Shown here: positions 1 to 7,072 of the stretch, piece after piece | Layout of the letters: every line of letters begins with the position of its first letter | How positions within the stretch are numbered: position 1 is the stretch's first letter | NCBI GenBank assembly: GCA_039934475.1 | Contig: JBDTMC010000350.1 | Span: 1 to 8,438 of the forward strand | Direction of reading: 5' to 3' | Length of the DNA stretch: 8,438 nt | DNA from: JBDTMC01 sp039934475 | GTDB taxonomy: Bacteria > Acidobacteriota > Terriglobia > Bryobacterales > Bryobacteraceae | Made by a program: the position numbers and the translations under genes | The notes under the pieces: model-generated | Database searches by the model: none | What the model saw: the letters and a program-made list of their open reading frames with translations, nothing else | Told to the model about the DNA's origin: nothing

Positions 1-837
1 TTCACGCACCGGATTCAACAGCCCAAATACTGCCTTGCTGATCTTCTCGCCTACAGCGAAGTAACCGACTGACGCGATGGGAGCAAACAAGCCGAGTATA
101 AAAGCGTTGCCAACTCCGTACAGGCTCTCGCCGCTCCGGAACACAAACAGCCTCCAACCCGATGTCAGCGCGCCCTTCACCAAGGTCGGTGTCGGCATCA
201 CGAAGGGAAACTCACGAAAGGCCAGGAACAGTCCAATTACCGTAGAAAGCAACGGCGGCACTCCCTGCAGCAGCAGTGCCTCCCACGCATTGTCGGGCGA
301 TTTCACTACAACAAAGATCCCGATCAATCCGATCACCTTGCCGGTAATCTCCAGTGTCGCCGCCAGCCGCAGCCGCTCCAACCCCTGGAAGAACCACAAC
401 GGGTTCATGCCTTGGAACAACCCATAAAAGAGACCGGCCCACAGCAGCGGACGGTTGTCCCGCAGAATCGGTATGTACCACGAAACCAGCCATGCGACAG
501 TCAGGCACAAAGTTCCCAGCGCCACCTGAGCGCCTAGCACCCCGGCCATTATGCGGCCGCACTTCTCCGGCGAAAACCGGTCCTGTGCGATTTGACGCGT
601 GGCCGAGAGATTGAAACCGAACTCAATCACTAACACGACAAACTCGCCCAGGGAGCTCACAAACGCCACCGTGCCCCACACCGCCGGGCCTAGAACCCGC
701 GCCAGGTAGGGCATAGTGATCAGCGGCAGCACCTTACGGCACACCTGCACGCCGTATAGCGCTGCTGCATTGTGCACAAGATCGTTCCGCAGCGCACGGG
801 CCGTCAGATTCCGGCATTTGGACACCAGTCCGATCAT
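1..837 (-). CDS. Wzx/RfbX-type polysaccharide flippase (3' end outside window)
   Basis: This gene encodes an integral inner-membrane protein of the polysaccharide biosynthesis (Polysacc_synt, MOP superfamily) family. Such proteins flip undecaprenyl-linked repeat units from the cytoplasmic to the periplasmic face. The reading frame is open for 279 codons to the window edge with no stop; family members are usually 400-480 residues, so roughly a third is missing. The N-terminal half reads like RfbX: LPLITMPYLARVLGP at about 37-51, IEFGFNLSATRQIA at 71-84, then NPLWFFQGLERL at 145-156, the typical WFFQG-E segment. SVGYFAVGEKISKAVFGLLNP at about 256-276 is the usual helix that follows. Several hydrophobic segments are visible (about 55-75, 98-122, 131-150, 162-178, 193-208, 240-260). 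The ATG at 837 is chosen because GGAGGAGG lies just upstream and similarity to the family begins soon after. It starts 43 bases after the WbaP-like gene and is probably co-transcribed with it. Family assignment is confident; the sugar substrate cannot be told. Confidence 0.9.
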   Translation of the reverse strand, partial: MIGLVSKCRNLTARALRNDLVHNAAALYGVQVCRKVLPLITMPYLARVLGPAVWGTVAFVSSLGEFVVLVIEFGFNLSATRQIAQDRFSPEKCGRIMAGVLGAQVALGTLCLTVAWLVSWYIPILRDNRPLLWAGLFYGLFQGMNPLWFFQGLERLRLAATLEITGKVIGLIGIFVVVKSPDNAWEALLLQGVPPLLSTVIGLFLAFREFPFVMPTPTLVKGALTSGWRLFVFRSGESLYGVGNAFILGLFAPIASVGYFAVGEKISKAVFGLLNPVRE

Positions 838-838
838 G

Positions 839-846
839 CCTCCTCC
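839..846 (-). promoter_or_regulatory. Strong ribosome binding site for the flippase gene
   Basis: Minus-strand GGAGGAGG ends one base before the ATG at 837, giving a GGAGG core at 4 bases spacing. It is the best Shine-Dalgarno match in the operon and decides the flippase start. The other operon genes have only weak matches, so this gene may be translated more independently of its upstream neighbour. Confidence 0.6.
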
Positions 847-880
847 AACCTCTCCCGTAACCAGAATTCACGCATAGGTG

Positions 881-2314
881 TTAGTACGCCCCACTACGGA
901 AGATCACCACACCAATCGTTCGATACAGAATAAACAAATCGAGCCACACCGAAGAGTTCCGCACGTACATCGTGTCTAACCGCACTCGCTCTTCATAAGA
1001 GGTATCGCTGCGCCCCGACACCTGCCACAGACCTGTCAATCCGCCTTTGACGCGGGTGTAGGTATCAAAGGCAGGGCCGTAGCGGCTTACTTCCGCCTGC
1101 ACGATGGGACGCGGTCCCACCAGGCTCATGTCGTTCTTCAAAACATTCCACAACTGTGGCAGTTCATCAAGGCTTGTTCTGCGCAGCAGCCGGCCAACAC
1201 GGCTCACCCGCGGGTCGTCCCTTAGTTTTTGACTAGTCTCCCATTCTTCTCGCGCAGCCGGGTTATCCCGCAGATACTCTTCCAGCATTTCATCGCCGTT
1301 CACCGCCATGGTCCGGAACTTCCACGCCTGGAAATAGACGCCCGACTGGCCTATCCGGCGGTGCCCGAAGAACACCGGTCCGCGGCTGGTCATCCGGATC
1401 GCGACGGCAATCGCCAGAAATAGCGGTGCCAGAAAAACCAGTGAGGCGCCGCTGATAGTGATATCGAGAAGACGCTTTGAGAAGACATGATTGGATTGCG
1501 ATGTACGCGGAATTTCAAGCCCGAATACACTGCCCAACGACTTAGGACGTACCCACAGCTGCGACCACAGGAATAAGGATGGAACAACAAGTACATGACC
1601 GAAGTTCGGTATCACGTAGTTGTCCACCATCTGAGTTAGCGCGCGAGAGAAGGTCTCCGGTGCCGTCGCGATCGCGTAAGCATCCGCTTTCCGGCTGATC
1701 AGCGCATCCACCACATCCACGCTTGAGTAAACGGGAACGCCTTCGATCTCATCTAAGTCCGACTCCGGATCGATCACCGCCACCGGCTTCAATCCCAACC
1801 CAGGCTGCTGCTGGATCGCCGATAAGACAAGTCGCGCCGGCTCACCAGCGCCGAATATCACGGTCGGGTAACCCCACCAGTCCCGGTGGCTCAACCAAAG
1901 CCGGACTGCGCCCCGCGTCAGCGGCACTAAAATGACACTCAATGCCACCGCCAGAAACAGGGTCCACGTAAACGGTTTCGATGCGCCGCGGTAGGAAAAA
2001 GTGCCCGCTGCCAGCACCAGAAACAACAGCGTTGACGAGAACGTCGCCCGCCGTATCTCCTCGGGCGGTCCCATGGCAACGCCCGAATACAGGCCCATCA
2101 CCGCGTAGAACGCAAGAAAGACCACCGCCATCGGCGCCAATCGGAGATAGCTCAGAATTTCCACCTGCGGATCGAAAACAGCTTTCACAAAAACGCTCAC
2201 CGCCACCGATGCCGTCAACGCGATCAAATCGCTCACTAATAGTGAAGCGACCATGTAAAGCGGACGCGCCCCGGAGGATGTTGTTTCGATAGCTCTCGCT
2301 TGATATGCAATCAT
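881..2314 (-). CDS. wbaP: WbaP-type undecaprenyl-phosphate sugar phosphotransferase
   Basis: This enzyme starts repeat-unit synthesis by moving a hexose-1-phosphate from a UDP-sugar onto undecaprenyl phosphate at the inner membrane. At 477 residues it has the full WbaP layout. Four hydrophobic segments lie at about 22-46, 57-77, 92-108 and 113-133. A central nucleotide-binding-like domain follows (TVIFGAGEPARLVLSAI at 151-167). From about 279 comes the catalytic bacterial sugar transferase domain. It shows a re-entrant membrane helix with a central proline (about 283-308), GHRRIGQSG at 317-325, KFRTM at 332-336, the catalytic Asp-Glu pair at 383-384 in SLDELPQLWN, SLVGPRP at 397-403 and GLTGLWQVSGRS at 425-436. 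The C-terminal IGVVIFRSGAY resembles WbaP endings. The GHxRxG form and full length favour the WbaP subgroup (often galactose-1-phosphate) over other PCP/EPS initiators, but the actual sugar is not shown. The gene begins 17 bases after the Wzy-like gene, with only a weak GAGA-type ribosome site, suggesting coupling to its neighbour. Confidence 0.93.
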   Translation of the reverse strand: MIAYQARAIETTSSGARPLYMVASLLVSDLIALTASVAVSVFVKAVFDPQVEILSYLRLAPMAVVFLAFYAVMGLYSGVAMGPPEEIRRATFSSTLLFLVLAAGTFSYRGASKPFTWTLFLAVALSVILVPLTRGAVRLWLSHRDWWGYPTVIFGAGEPARLVLSAIQQQPGLGLKPVAVIDPESDLDEIEGVPVYSSVDVVDALISRKADAYAIATAPETFSRALTQMVDNYVIPNFGHVLVVPSLFLWSQLWVRPKSLGSVFGLEIPRTSQSNHVFSKRLLDITISGASLVFLAPLFLAIAVAIRMTSRGPVFFGHRRIGQSGVYFQAWKFRTMAVNGDEMLEEYLRDNPAAREEWETSQKLRDDPRVSRVGRLLRRTSLDELPQLWNVLKNDMSLVGPRPIVQAEVSRYGPAFDTYTRVKGGLTGLWQVSGRSDTSYEERVRLDTMYVRNSSVWLDLFILYRTIGVVIFRSGAY

Positions 2315-2331
2315 TCGTTGTCTCGCTTTTC

Positions 2332-3537
2332 TTAGTGATTACCGGAAGGGCCATCGACTATGGGTTGGAGCGACAGAGCCCAAGGTGAAATCCACGGCAG
2401 CGCCAACAAAAACCAAAGGTGCCGCCAATGTACTGTGTCTACCACCGCGCTATTCACCAGGTGCCCGCAGATACAGGCACACGCAGCTAAAAAAAGAGCT
2501 CGCGCCTGGTAACTCGGCGCGATGCACGCATTGCGAACCGCCTGCAACGTTGAGGCCAACAGAAAACCAACAAAGCAAAACAATCCAAAGATCCCGTTCT
2601 CGCTCAACACCCGCATGTAAGAGCTGTGTGTCGCGTAGTTAAACACGCCTTCTGCTTGCCCCGGCCCAATCCCCAACGGATTGTCTATCGCCGCCTGCAA
2701 TGCCATCCGTTGTGTTTGAAATCGAATCTGGTCATACCCCTGCAAACCGCCCTGTCCCAGGCGCACCGCCAGCATCGCCTTCACCGATGGCACCTGCAGC
2801 ACCGCCACAATCGCCAGCACGGCCACTCCCGCGAAACCAATCAGCGGACCCAGAGACACCGATCGCTTTCCCGACTTCGTCGGCAGTACCAGATCGAGAA
2901 TCACAAAGAGCGCCAGCGATATCGCATAGTTGATCCAGCACGCCCGCGAATAGCTGAGCGCAATTCCCAGCGACGCCAGCAGCGCCACCGCGATCCGCAT
3001 CGTCCTCCCCGCGCCCGGCAGGCAACCCATAATCGCCATCACACCAAGCGGTACCAGAAACGGTCCGTACACGTTGGGATCCTTGAACGGCCCCTTCGGA
3101 CGCCCGTATAACAGCAGCATCGATTGGAATCCGATGATATGGAAATACGACGCCAACGCGAGTCCTGCTGCAGTAAGACCGGCAATCGAGTACCCGGAGA
3201 ACAACATCTTCACCAGCGGCACTTGGTAGAAATCGATCGACCCGACAAACACCACCCACGATGTGATCAGGTAGAGCGTGACGAAACAGTAAAAAACCGC
3301 CCGTGTCGTCTCCGGCGCGTTCGGGATAGAGACAATGTTCGCCAGCGCCAATCCCGCCAACAGAATGCCAGGCACCACCGCTACTGCTTGCAGACGAACC
3401 ACGCCCATAGCGGTTCCCAATGCCAACAGCACCAGCATCACGGCATCCACTGGCGCCGGCTCTACCAGCACAATGGAGCTGATACCCATCGCGAACGCCA
3501 GCAACCACACGAACATCGGTGTTCGGCTGCGGGTCAT
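2332..3537 (-). CDS. O-antigen ligase/polymerase family membrane protein (Wzy-like)
   Basis: This is a polytopic inner-membrane protein of the Wzy_C (O-antigen ligase) family, which polymerises lipid-linked repeat units or joins finished glycan to an acceptor. From the ATG at 3537 it has 401 residues, with about ten or more hydrophobic segments throughout. Family signatures are GRPKGPFKDPNVYGPFLV at about 145-162, a YSRACW segment near 196-201, and a large periplasmic loop followed by NPLGIGPGQAEGVFN (about 286-300) and THSSYMRVLSENGIFGL (about 303-319), the usual G-G / H-x-x-Y-x-x-x-x-x-E-x-G pattern. Between a Wzc-like and a WbaP-like gene, a Wzy polymerase role is more likely than ligation to lipid A core, since no core genes are seen; sequence alone cannot separate the two. 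The start is uncertain: an in-frame ATG at 3591 would add 18 polar residues and overlap the upstream gene by 11 bases, but the ATG at 3537 has a better ribosome site and leads directly into the first membrane helix. Confidence 0.85.
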   Translation of the reverse strand: MTRSRTPMFVWLLAFAMGISSIVLVEPAPVDAVMLVLLALGTAMGVVRLQAVAVVPGILLAGLALANIVSIPNAPETTRAVFYCFVTLYLITSWVVFVGSIDFYQVPLVKMLFSGYSIAGLTAAGLALASYFHIIGFQSMLLLYGRPKGPFKDPNVYGPFLVPLGVMAIMGCLPGAGRTMRIAVALLASLGIALSYSRACWINYAISLALFVILDLVLPTKSGKRSVSLGPLIGFAGVAVLAIVAVLQVPSVKAMLAVRLGQGGLQGYDQIRFQTQRMALQAAIDNPLGIGPGQAEGVFNYATHSSYMRVLSENGIFGLFCFVGFLLASTLQAVRNACIAPSYQARALFLAACACICGHLVNSAVVDTVHWRHLWFLLALPWISPWALSLQPIVDGPSGNH

Positions 3538-3540
3538 TGA

Positions 3541-3547
3541 CCCGCCT
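3541..3547 (-). promoter_or_regulatory. Ribosome binding site deciding the Wzy-like start
   Basis: Minus-strand AGGCGGG lies 3 bases before the ATG at 3537, one mismatch from AGGAGG. The alternative ATG at 3591 has only GAAG at 2 bases spacing, too close to work well. This favours the shorter protein, which then starts 43 bases after the upstream stop rather than overlapping it. Confidence 0.4.
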
Positions 3548-3580
3548 GAGAATGAATACCTGGTACTGGCTGCTTCGAAG

Positions 3581-5773
3581 CTAGTAGCCATAGCTTCGGC
3601 GCCACCGTTTGCAGTCGTTGAGGATCGTTCCCAACAGCGGAATGCCGTCCGTCATCAATCCCTGGCGCGCCGCAAATGCGGCCTCCTCCGTGGTCTGCCC
3701 GGCCCGCAGCACCAGGATGCACCAATCCGTCAGCCGCGCTAATGTGCGCGTCTCCGGAACCAGCAACAGCGGCGCTGTGTCCACTAGTACCACGTCGTAC
3801 ATCCCGCGCAGACTGTCGAGCAACTCCACCGTCCGGCGCGAATGCAGCAACGCAAATGAATCTATCGTCGGCTCGCCCGCCATCAACAGATCCAATCCGG
3901 TGAACGCCGGTATGTTCTTCACCGCACGGCGAATCGCATCGGCATTAACGTCGGCAGACAATAAGTCAGTCAAGCCGTTCGTGTTTTCCATCCCGAAAGC
4001 CTTATGAAGCGAAGGTTGCCGCAAATCCGCGTCTACAACCAACACCCGGTGCCCGATTTCAGCCAGCACCATTCCCAGGTTGGCGGTGATGGTTGTCTTA
4101 CCCTCCCCCGGCCCAGGGCTGCTGATCGCAAACATCCGAGTCCCCGTCCGGTCTTCCGTCGCGAACAGAATCGAGTTGATCGCCGTGCGGAACGAATCCG
4201 GAAACACACCGTTATACCGTTGCGGCGCTTCCAGTGACAGTGACCGAGTCGGGCGCCGCACTTCCCGCGACGCCGGGATCACACCCAATTCCGCCACGTT
4301 CAAAAACGCTCCCGCATACCCCGGCATGCGGAACGTCGTGCTCGTCTGATCCAGAACAAACACCATCGTCCCGGCTACCAGCAATCCCGCCAGAAACCCA
4401 GCCATCGCAATGAAAAGCTTCTTCGAATTGTCAGGCTGCTCGGCCGCCGTCGCCGCATCCACAACCCGAATGCCTGCCGCCCGCACCACGGTAGCCAGTT
4501 GGCTGTCGTTCACGCGCTTCACCATGTCTTCGTACATCCCGCGCGTCGTCTCCAGCTCGCGTTTCAAAGTGATGTAGTGTACGGAATTCTGCGCCAGCGT
4601 GCCCACCTTAGCCGCTTGCACAGTGTACGCCTCCATCGCTGCGTTCTCGTCGCGCCGTGCCGCGTCATACTCGTTCGCCATCCGGCTGCGGATGTTCTTC
4701 CGTTCATTCGCCACCGCCGCTTCCAACTCCACCACCTGCGCTTGCACCTTCAGCACCTTCGGGTGCTCCGGCGTCAGCGATGCGCTCAATTCAGCCACTT
4801 GCCTCTTCAAATCCACCAGCCGCACCCGGTACTCCTTCAGCGCCGGATCGTCGATCACTTCCGGCAGCGATTGCGGGTCCGCCTGTCTCGCTACGCGATC
4901 TCGCGATTCCTTCCGGATGCGATCCGCCTGCGAACGCGCAACTTGCTCCTGCAGTCGCGACAGCAGTGCTTCGTCGCTCGAAGGTGCATCGTTCGACGGC
5001 AGCAAGCCTGTCCGTGCGGTGTACTTCTGTAACCCTAATTCCGCGGCTTCCATCTTCGCTCTCAGCTCCAACAAGTGCTGCGCCAGCCATCCACCCACGT
5101 TCTGCGTCAATTCCTGGCGCGATCGCGTGGCATCGTCCACCGCTTCAGCCGCCAGCGCGTTTACAAAACTCACCGCCACAGCGGGGTCTTTTGATTCAAA
5201 CGAAATTTCCACGACATTGGATTGCCGAAGTTGCTGAACTTTTAGCGATTTCTGCGCCAGTTTCACGGCCGTCCGGAATCGCTCTTCCGGCGTCTGCACC
5301 GCTTTGGTCCCGAACGGCAGCCAACTCTTCCGATTGACAAAAGCGTCATTCTGATCCAACTGGAGTTTTCTCACCGCGCGTTCTACCAAAACGTCGCGCT
5401 TCAGAAGCTCCAATTGCGTTTCCGTATAGCTGTCGGCGGAACCACTAGTACCCCGCGAAGTCGGATCCACGCTCTGCAAGTTCAAGAAATTAGAGTTCAG
5501 TCCCAGCAGTTCCACCGAAGTCTTCGCTCGATATACCGGCGGCAGCAGGTATCCAATCGCCGCACCCATGCCGGTGCACGCGGCCAGAATTCCTAACAGT
5601 AACCACTTGCGATCAAGAATCGCAGACCAATAGTGGGCCAACTGGTTTTGCGCCGGTCGGTTGGTGGGCGGGACGGGCGAACGCAGACCAGCGTCTACCG
5701 GATCCAAACTGCGAATGGCTCGCCGTGGCAAAAGCGCCATCGGCGGGAGACTCGGCTGTCTTCCGTCAATCAT
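3581..5773 (-). CDS. wzc: Wzc-like polysaccharide co-polymerase fused to BY-kinase
   Basis: This inner-membrane protein controls chain length and couples polymerisation to export, with a cytoplasmic bacterial tyrosine kinase that phosphorylates its own tail. It has 730 residues. A proline-rich cytoplasmic N-terminus is followed by membrane helix 1 at about 56-78 and a Wzz-type segment (YRAKTSVELL, 81-90). A long periplasmic region rich in charged heptads (about 215-420, likely coiled coil) follows, then a GNVR-like segment (YITLKRELETTRGMYEDMVKR, 400-420), membrane helix 2 at about 452-474, and the kinase. The kinase has Walker A at 554-561 (GPGEGKTT), Walker A' at 577-585 (VLVVDADLR) and Walker B at 661-668 (VVLVDTAP). 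All three motifs look intact, so ATPase and kinase activity is expected. The C-terminus has just two tyrosines, Y728 and Y730, fewer than the clusters of E. coli Wzc. The gene starts 18 bases after the OPX gene stop, with a weak ribosome site, as in many wza-wzc operons. Confidence 0.94.
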   Translation of the reverse strand: MIDGRQPSLPPMALLPRRAIRSLDPVDAGLRSPVPPTNRPAQNQLAHYWSAILDRKWLLLGILAACTGMGAAIGYLLPPVYRAKTSVELLGLNSNFLNLQSVDPTSRGTSGSADSYTETQLELLKRDVLVERAVRKLQLDQNDAFVNRKSWLPFGTKAVQTPEERFRTAVKLAQKSLKVQQLRQSNVVEISFESKDPAVAVSFVNALAAEAVDDATRSRQELTQNVGGWLAQHLLELRAKMEAAELGLQKYTARTGLLPSNDAPSSDEALLSRLQEQVARSQADRIRKESRDRVARQADPQSLPEVIDDPALKEYRVRLVDLKRQVAELSASLTPEHPKVLKVQAQVVELEAAVANERKNIRSRMANEYDAARRDENAAMEAYTVQAAKVGTLAQNSVHYITLKRELETTRGMYEDMVKRVNDSQLATVVRAAGIRVVDAATAAEQPDNSKKLFIAMAGFLAGLLVAGTMVFVLDQTSTTFRMPGYAGAFLNVAELGVIPASREVRRPTRSLSLEAPQRYNGVFPDSFRTAINSILFATEDRTGTRMFAISSPGPGEGKTTITANLGMVLAEIGHRVLVVDADLRQPSLHKAFGMENTNGLTDLLSADVNADAIRRAVKNIPAFTGLDLLMAGEPTIDSFALLHSRRTVELLDSLRGMYDVVLVDTAPLLLVPETRTLARLTDWCILVLRAGQTTEEAAFAARQGLMTDGIPLLGTILNDCKRWRRSYGY

Positions 5774-5791
5774 ATTTTTTATTCTCAGGCT

Positions 5792-6733
5792 CTATCTGCG
5801 CCAAATCGCGATTCCGGTGCCTGTCTGAATCGCGGCCTCCAATACACGAAAGGCCACTCTCTTTTGGGTGCTCGATGGGATAAATAGAACATCTTCGGGA
5901 TTCAACATCATGTCGTCTCCCTTCCCTTCGAGAATTTTTTTCACATCTACGGCCACTTCAATGCGCTTCCCCGAACTCTCGCGCATCACGCGAGCCCGCT
6001 GCGGCGCGGCCGTCCCTTGCAGCCCTTCCGCCATCGATAGAGCCTTGATTAACGACAGCTGCGAACGGTTGCCAAGGACAAATCCACCAGGTTTGCGCAC
6101 ATCCCCCATCACGTAGATCAAATCGGATTTCGACACCGAGATCACGTCATTGGGAAAAATCGTAACGTTGGACGGTAAATTTTTCCCTTCCAAAAGAGGA
6201 GTGATCTCCACCCGCATTTCCGTCACGCCGGCCGTCAAGTCGGCCGTCGCTGCGTCTTTCCGCGTCACCACCAGCCACGAACCGGCATCGGGGCGAAGGC
6301 CGCCCGCCACCGACAACATCTCCACCAGATTCCGCGGCGCACTCATTTGGTACACGCCAGGGTTGTTAACGGCGCCCAGAATGGACACCGGACGGCTGCG
6401 GAATTGTACCGACGACACGCTAATGTGCGGCTCTTTCACAAAGCGGCGGAACTTCTCGTTCAATGACCGTTCAAACTCCAACACCGTCATGCCCGCTGCC
6501 GGAATCCGTCCAAGATAAGGCAACCCCACCGTGCCATCCGCGGCCACCTGCAGCACCATCCCCTTCAGTTCCTCGTCTTCCGTGTCCGTCAATGAGATCT
6601 CGTCGCCTCTCCCAAGCACCTCAGTTGCCACCGGGCGTGGCGACAATGCGTCGCCTCCGGGTCCGGAGACACCAGCCGCCGGGGATAGAGAGAGGAGCCC
6701 TAACCAAACTGAAAGCAAAAGTTTTTTGAACAT
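5792..6733 (-). CDS. OPX-family polysaccharide export protein (Wza-like)
   Basis: This exported protein belongs to the outer-membrane polysaccharide export family and would form the periplasmic/outer-membrane conduit for the glycan, working with the Wzc-like protein encoded next to it. It has 313 residues. An N-terminal Sec signal (MFKKLLLSVWLGLLSLSPAA) is followed by a likely signal peptidase I site near AAG-VSG. The Poly_export domain spans about 36-112 (DGTVGLPYLGRIPAAGMTV at 67-84). Two SLBB-type beta-grasp domains follow: one opening with VSILGAVNNPGVYQM (116-130), the other with IYVMGDVRKPGGFVL (206-220). The C-terminal segment (about 292-310) looks amphipathic, as in the Wza helix that crosses the outer membrane. 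I see no cysteine in the protein, so unlike Wza it cannot be a lipoprotein. It is the first gene of the operon after a 539-base intergenic region. The ATG at 6733 gives a clean signal peptide; a GAAGG about 10 bases upstream may serve as ribosome site. Confidence 0.93.
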   Translation of the reverse strand: MFKKLLLSVWLGLLSLSPAAGVSGPGGDALSPRPVATEVLGRGDEISLTDTEDEELKGMVLQVAADGTVGLPYLGRIPAAGMTVLEFERSLNEKFRRFVKEPHISVSSVQFRSRPVSILGAVNNPGVYQMSAPRNLVEMLSVAGGLRPDAGSWLVVTRKDAATADLTAGVTEMRVEITPLLEGKNLPSNVTIFPNDVISVSKSDLIYVMGDVRKPGGFVLGNRSQLSLIKALSMAEGLQGTAAPQRARVMRESSGKRIEVAVDVKKILEGKGDDMMLNPEDVLFIPSSTQKRVAFRVLEAAIQTGTGIAIWRR

Positions 6734-6833
6734 AATTCGAACGCCTTCGCACGAGACCTCCGGCCGTTTCTACAGCCAGAACGTTCGTGACAACCAGCTG
6801 AACAAGACATCGAGCTCGCAACCACATCTAAGT

Positions 6834-6865
6834 ACTATAAATACTAGGAACAACTATTATGGCAA
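6834..6865 (-). promoter_or_regulatory. Weak promoter-like core upstream of the export operon
   Basis: On the minus strand TTGCCA (6860-6865) precedes an AT-rich run holding TATTTA (6838-6843, spacer 16) and TATAGT (6834-6839, spacer 20). TATAGT matches the -10 consensus at 5 of 6 positions, but the spacer is too long for a standard sigma-70 promoter; TATTTA has a good spacer but only 3 matches. The location, about 100 bases before the OPX start, is reasonable. This is a guess from composition and position. Confidence 0.2.
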
Positions 6866-6937
6866 GCTTGAGTTTGAACGGGACACTTACGGGGTGAGTA
6901 CTCTTCACTGCGAGAACCCTCACAGACATAGGGTAGT

Positions 6938-6964
6938 TTGACTCATTTGGGAGATTGAAGTCAA
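6938..6964. promoter_or_regulatory. TTGACT/AGTCAA dyad, possible operator
   Basis: TTGACT (6938-6943) and its exact complement AGTCAA (6959-6964) form an inverted repeat with a 15-base gap, 21 bp centre to centre, or two helical turns. A third copy, TTGACT, is at 7054-7059. This geometry suits a dimeric DNA-binding regulator. The minus-strand TTGACT also resembles a -35 box, but no good -10 element follows it. Confidence 0.3.
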
Positions 6965-7072
6965 GTACTGGAAGGAGTAGAGTACCGCGCTACAGATGGG
7001 AAATTAAGACTTGTATCGCCAGCCCATTATTTCTACTGTTTACATTTGTTTTCTTGACTAAGAGACCATTAA

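Larger units (their letters stand above)
6831..6969. repeat. Three AGTACT palindromes spaced 66 and 67 bp
   Basis: The 6-bp palindrome AGTACT occurs at 6831-6836, 6897-6902 and 6964-6969, with start-to-start distances of 66 and 67 bp. Related AGTACC occurs at 6981-6986 and 7087-7092. On the minus strand two copies share a wider form, TTATAGTACTTAG and TTCCAGTACTTGA; the middle one, GAAGAGTACTCAC, is less similar. I noticed no further AGTACT in the coding parts of the window when reading by eye. Regular spacing near the expected operon promoter suggests possible protein binding sites, but chance is not excluded. Confidence 0.35.

Noticed and set aside
212..562. Minus-strand 116-codon frame inside the flippase gene
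   Set aside because: It is out of frame with the flippase, which has coherent membrane helices and RfbX motifs; the shadow has a Gly/Ala/Arg-rich composition with no domain.
2626..3540. Long plus-strand open frames opposite the Wzy-like gene, such as 2626-3111 and 3124-3540
   Set aside because: Their products are rich in Arg, His, Gln and Pro with no domain pattern, typical of the antisense of GC-rich membrane-protein genes; the minus-strand frame has clear family motifs.
4499..5337. Overlapping plus-strand open frames opposite the co-polymerase coiled-coil region
   Set aside because: Three frames are open together over the same stretch, the composition is skewed, and the minus-strand kinase gene explains the sequence fully.
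6975..6995. Possible ops/JUMPstart (RfaH recruitment) element in the leader on the minus strand, around GTAGCGCGGTAC
   Set aside because: Only about 6-7 positions agree with GGCGGTAGCGT and the matched parts are split between two offset alignments, so it is no better than chance.
6860..7030. Sigma-54 (-24/-12) promoter on the minus strand, from TGGCGATACAAG and AAGCTTGCC
   Set aside because: Neither place has GG and GC elements at the required spacing.
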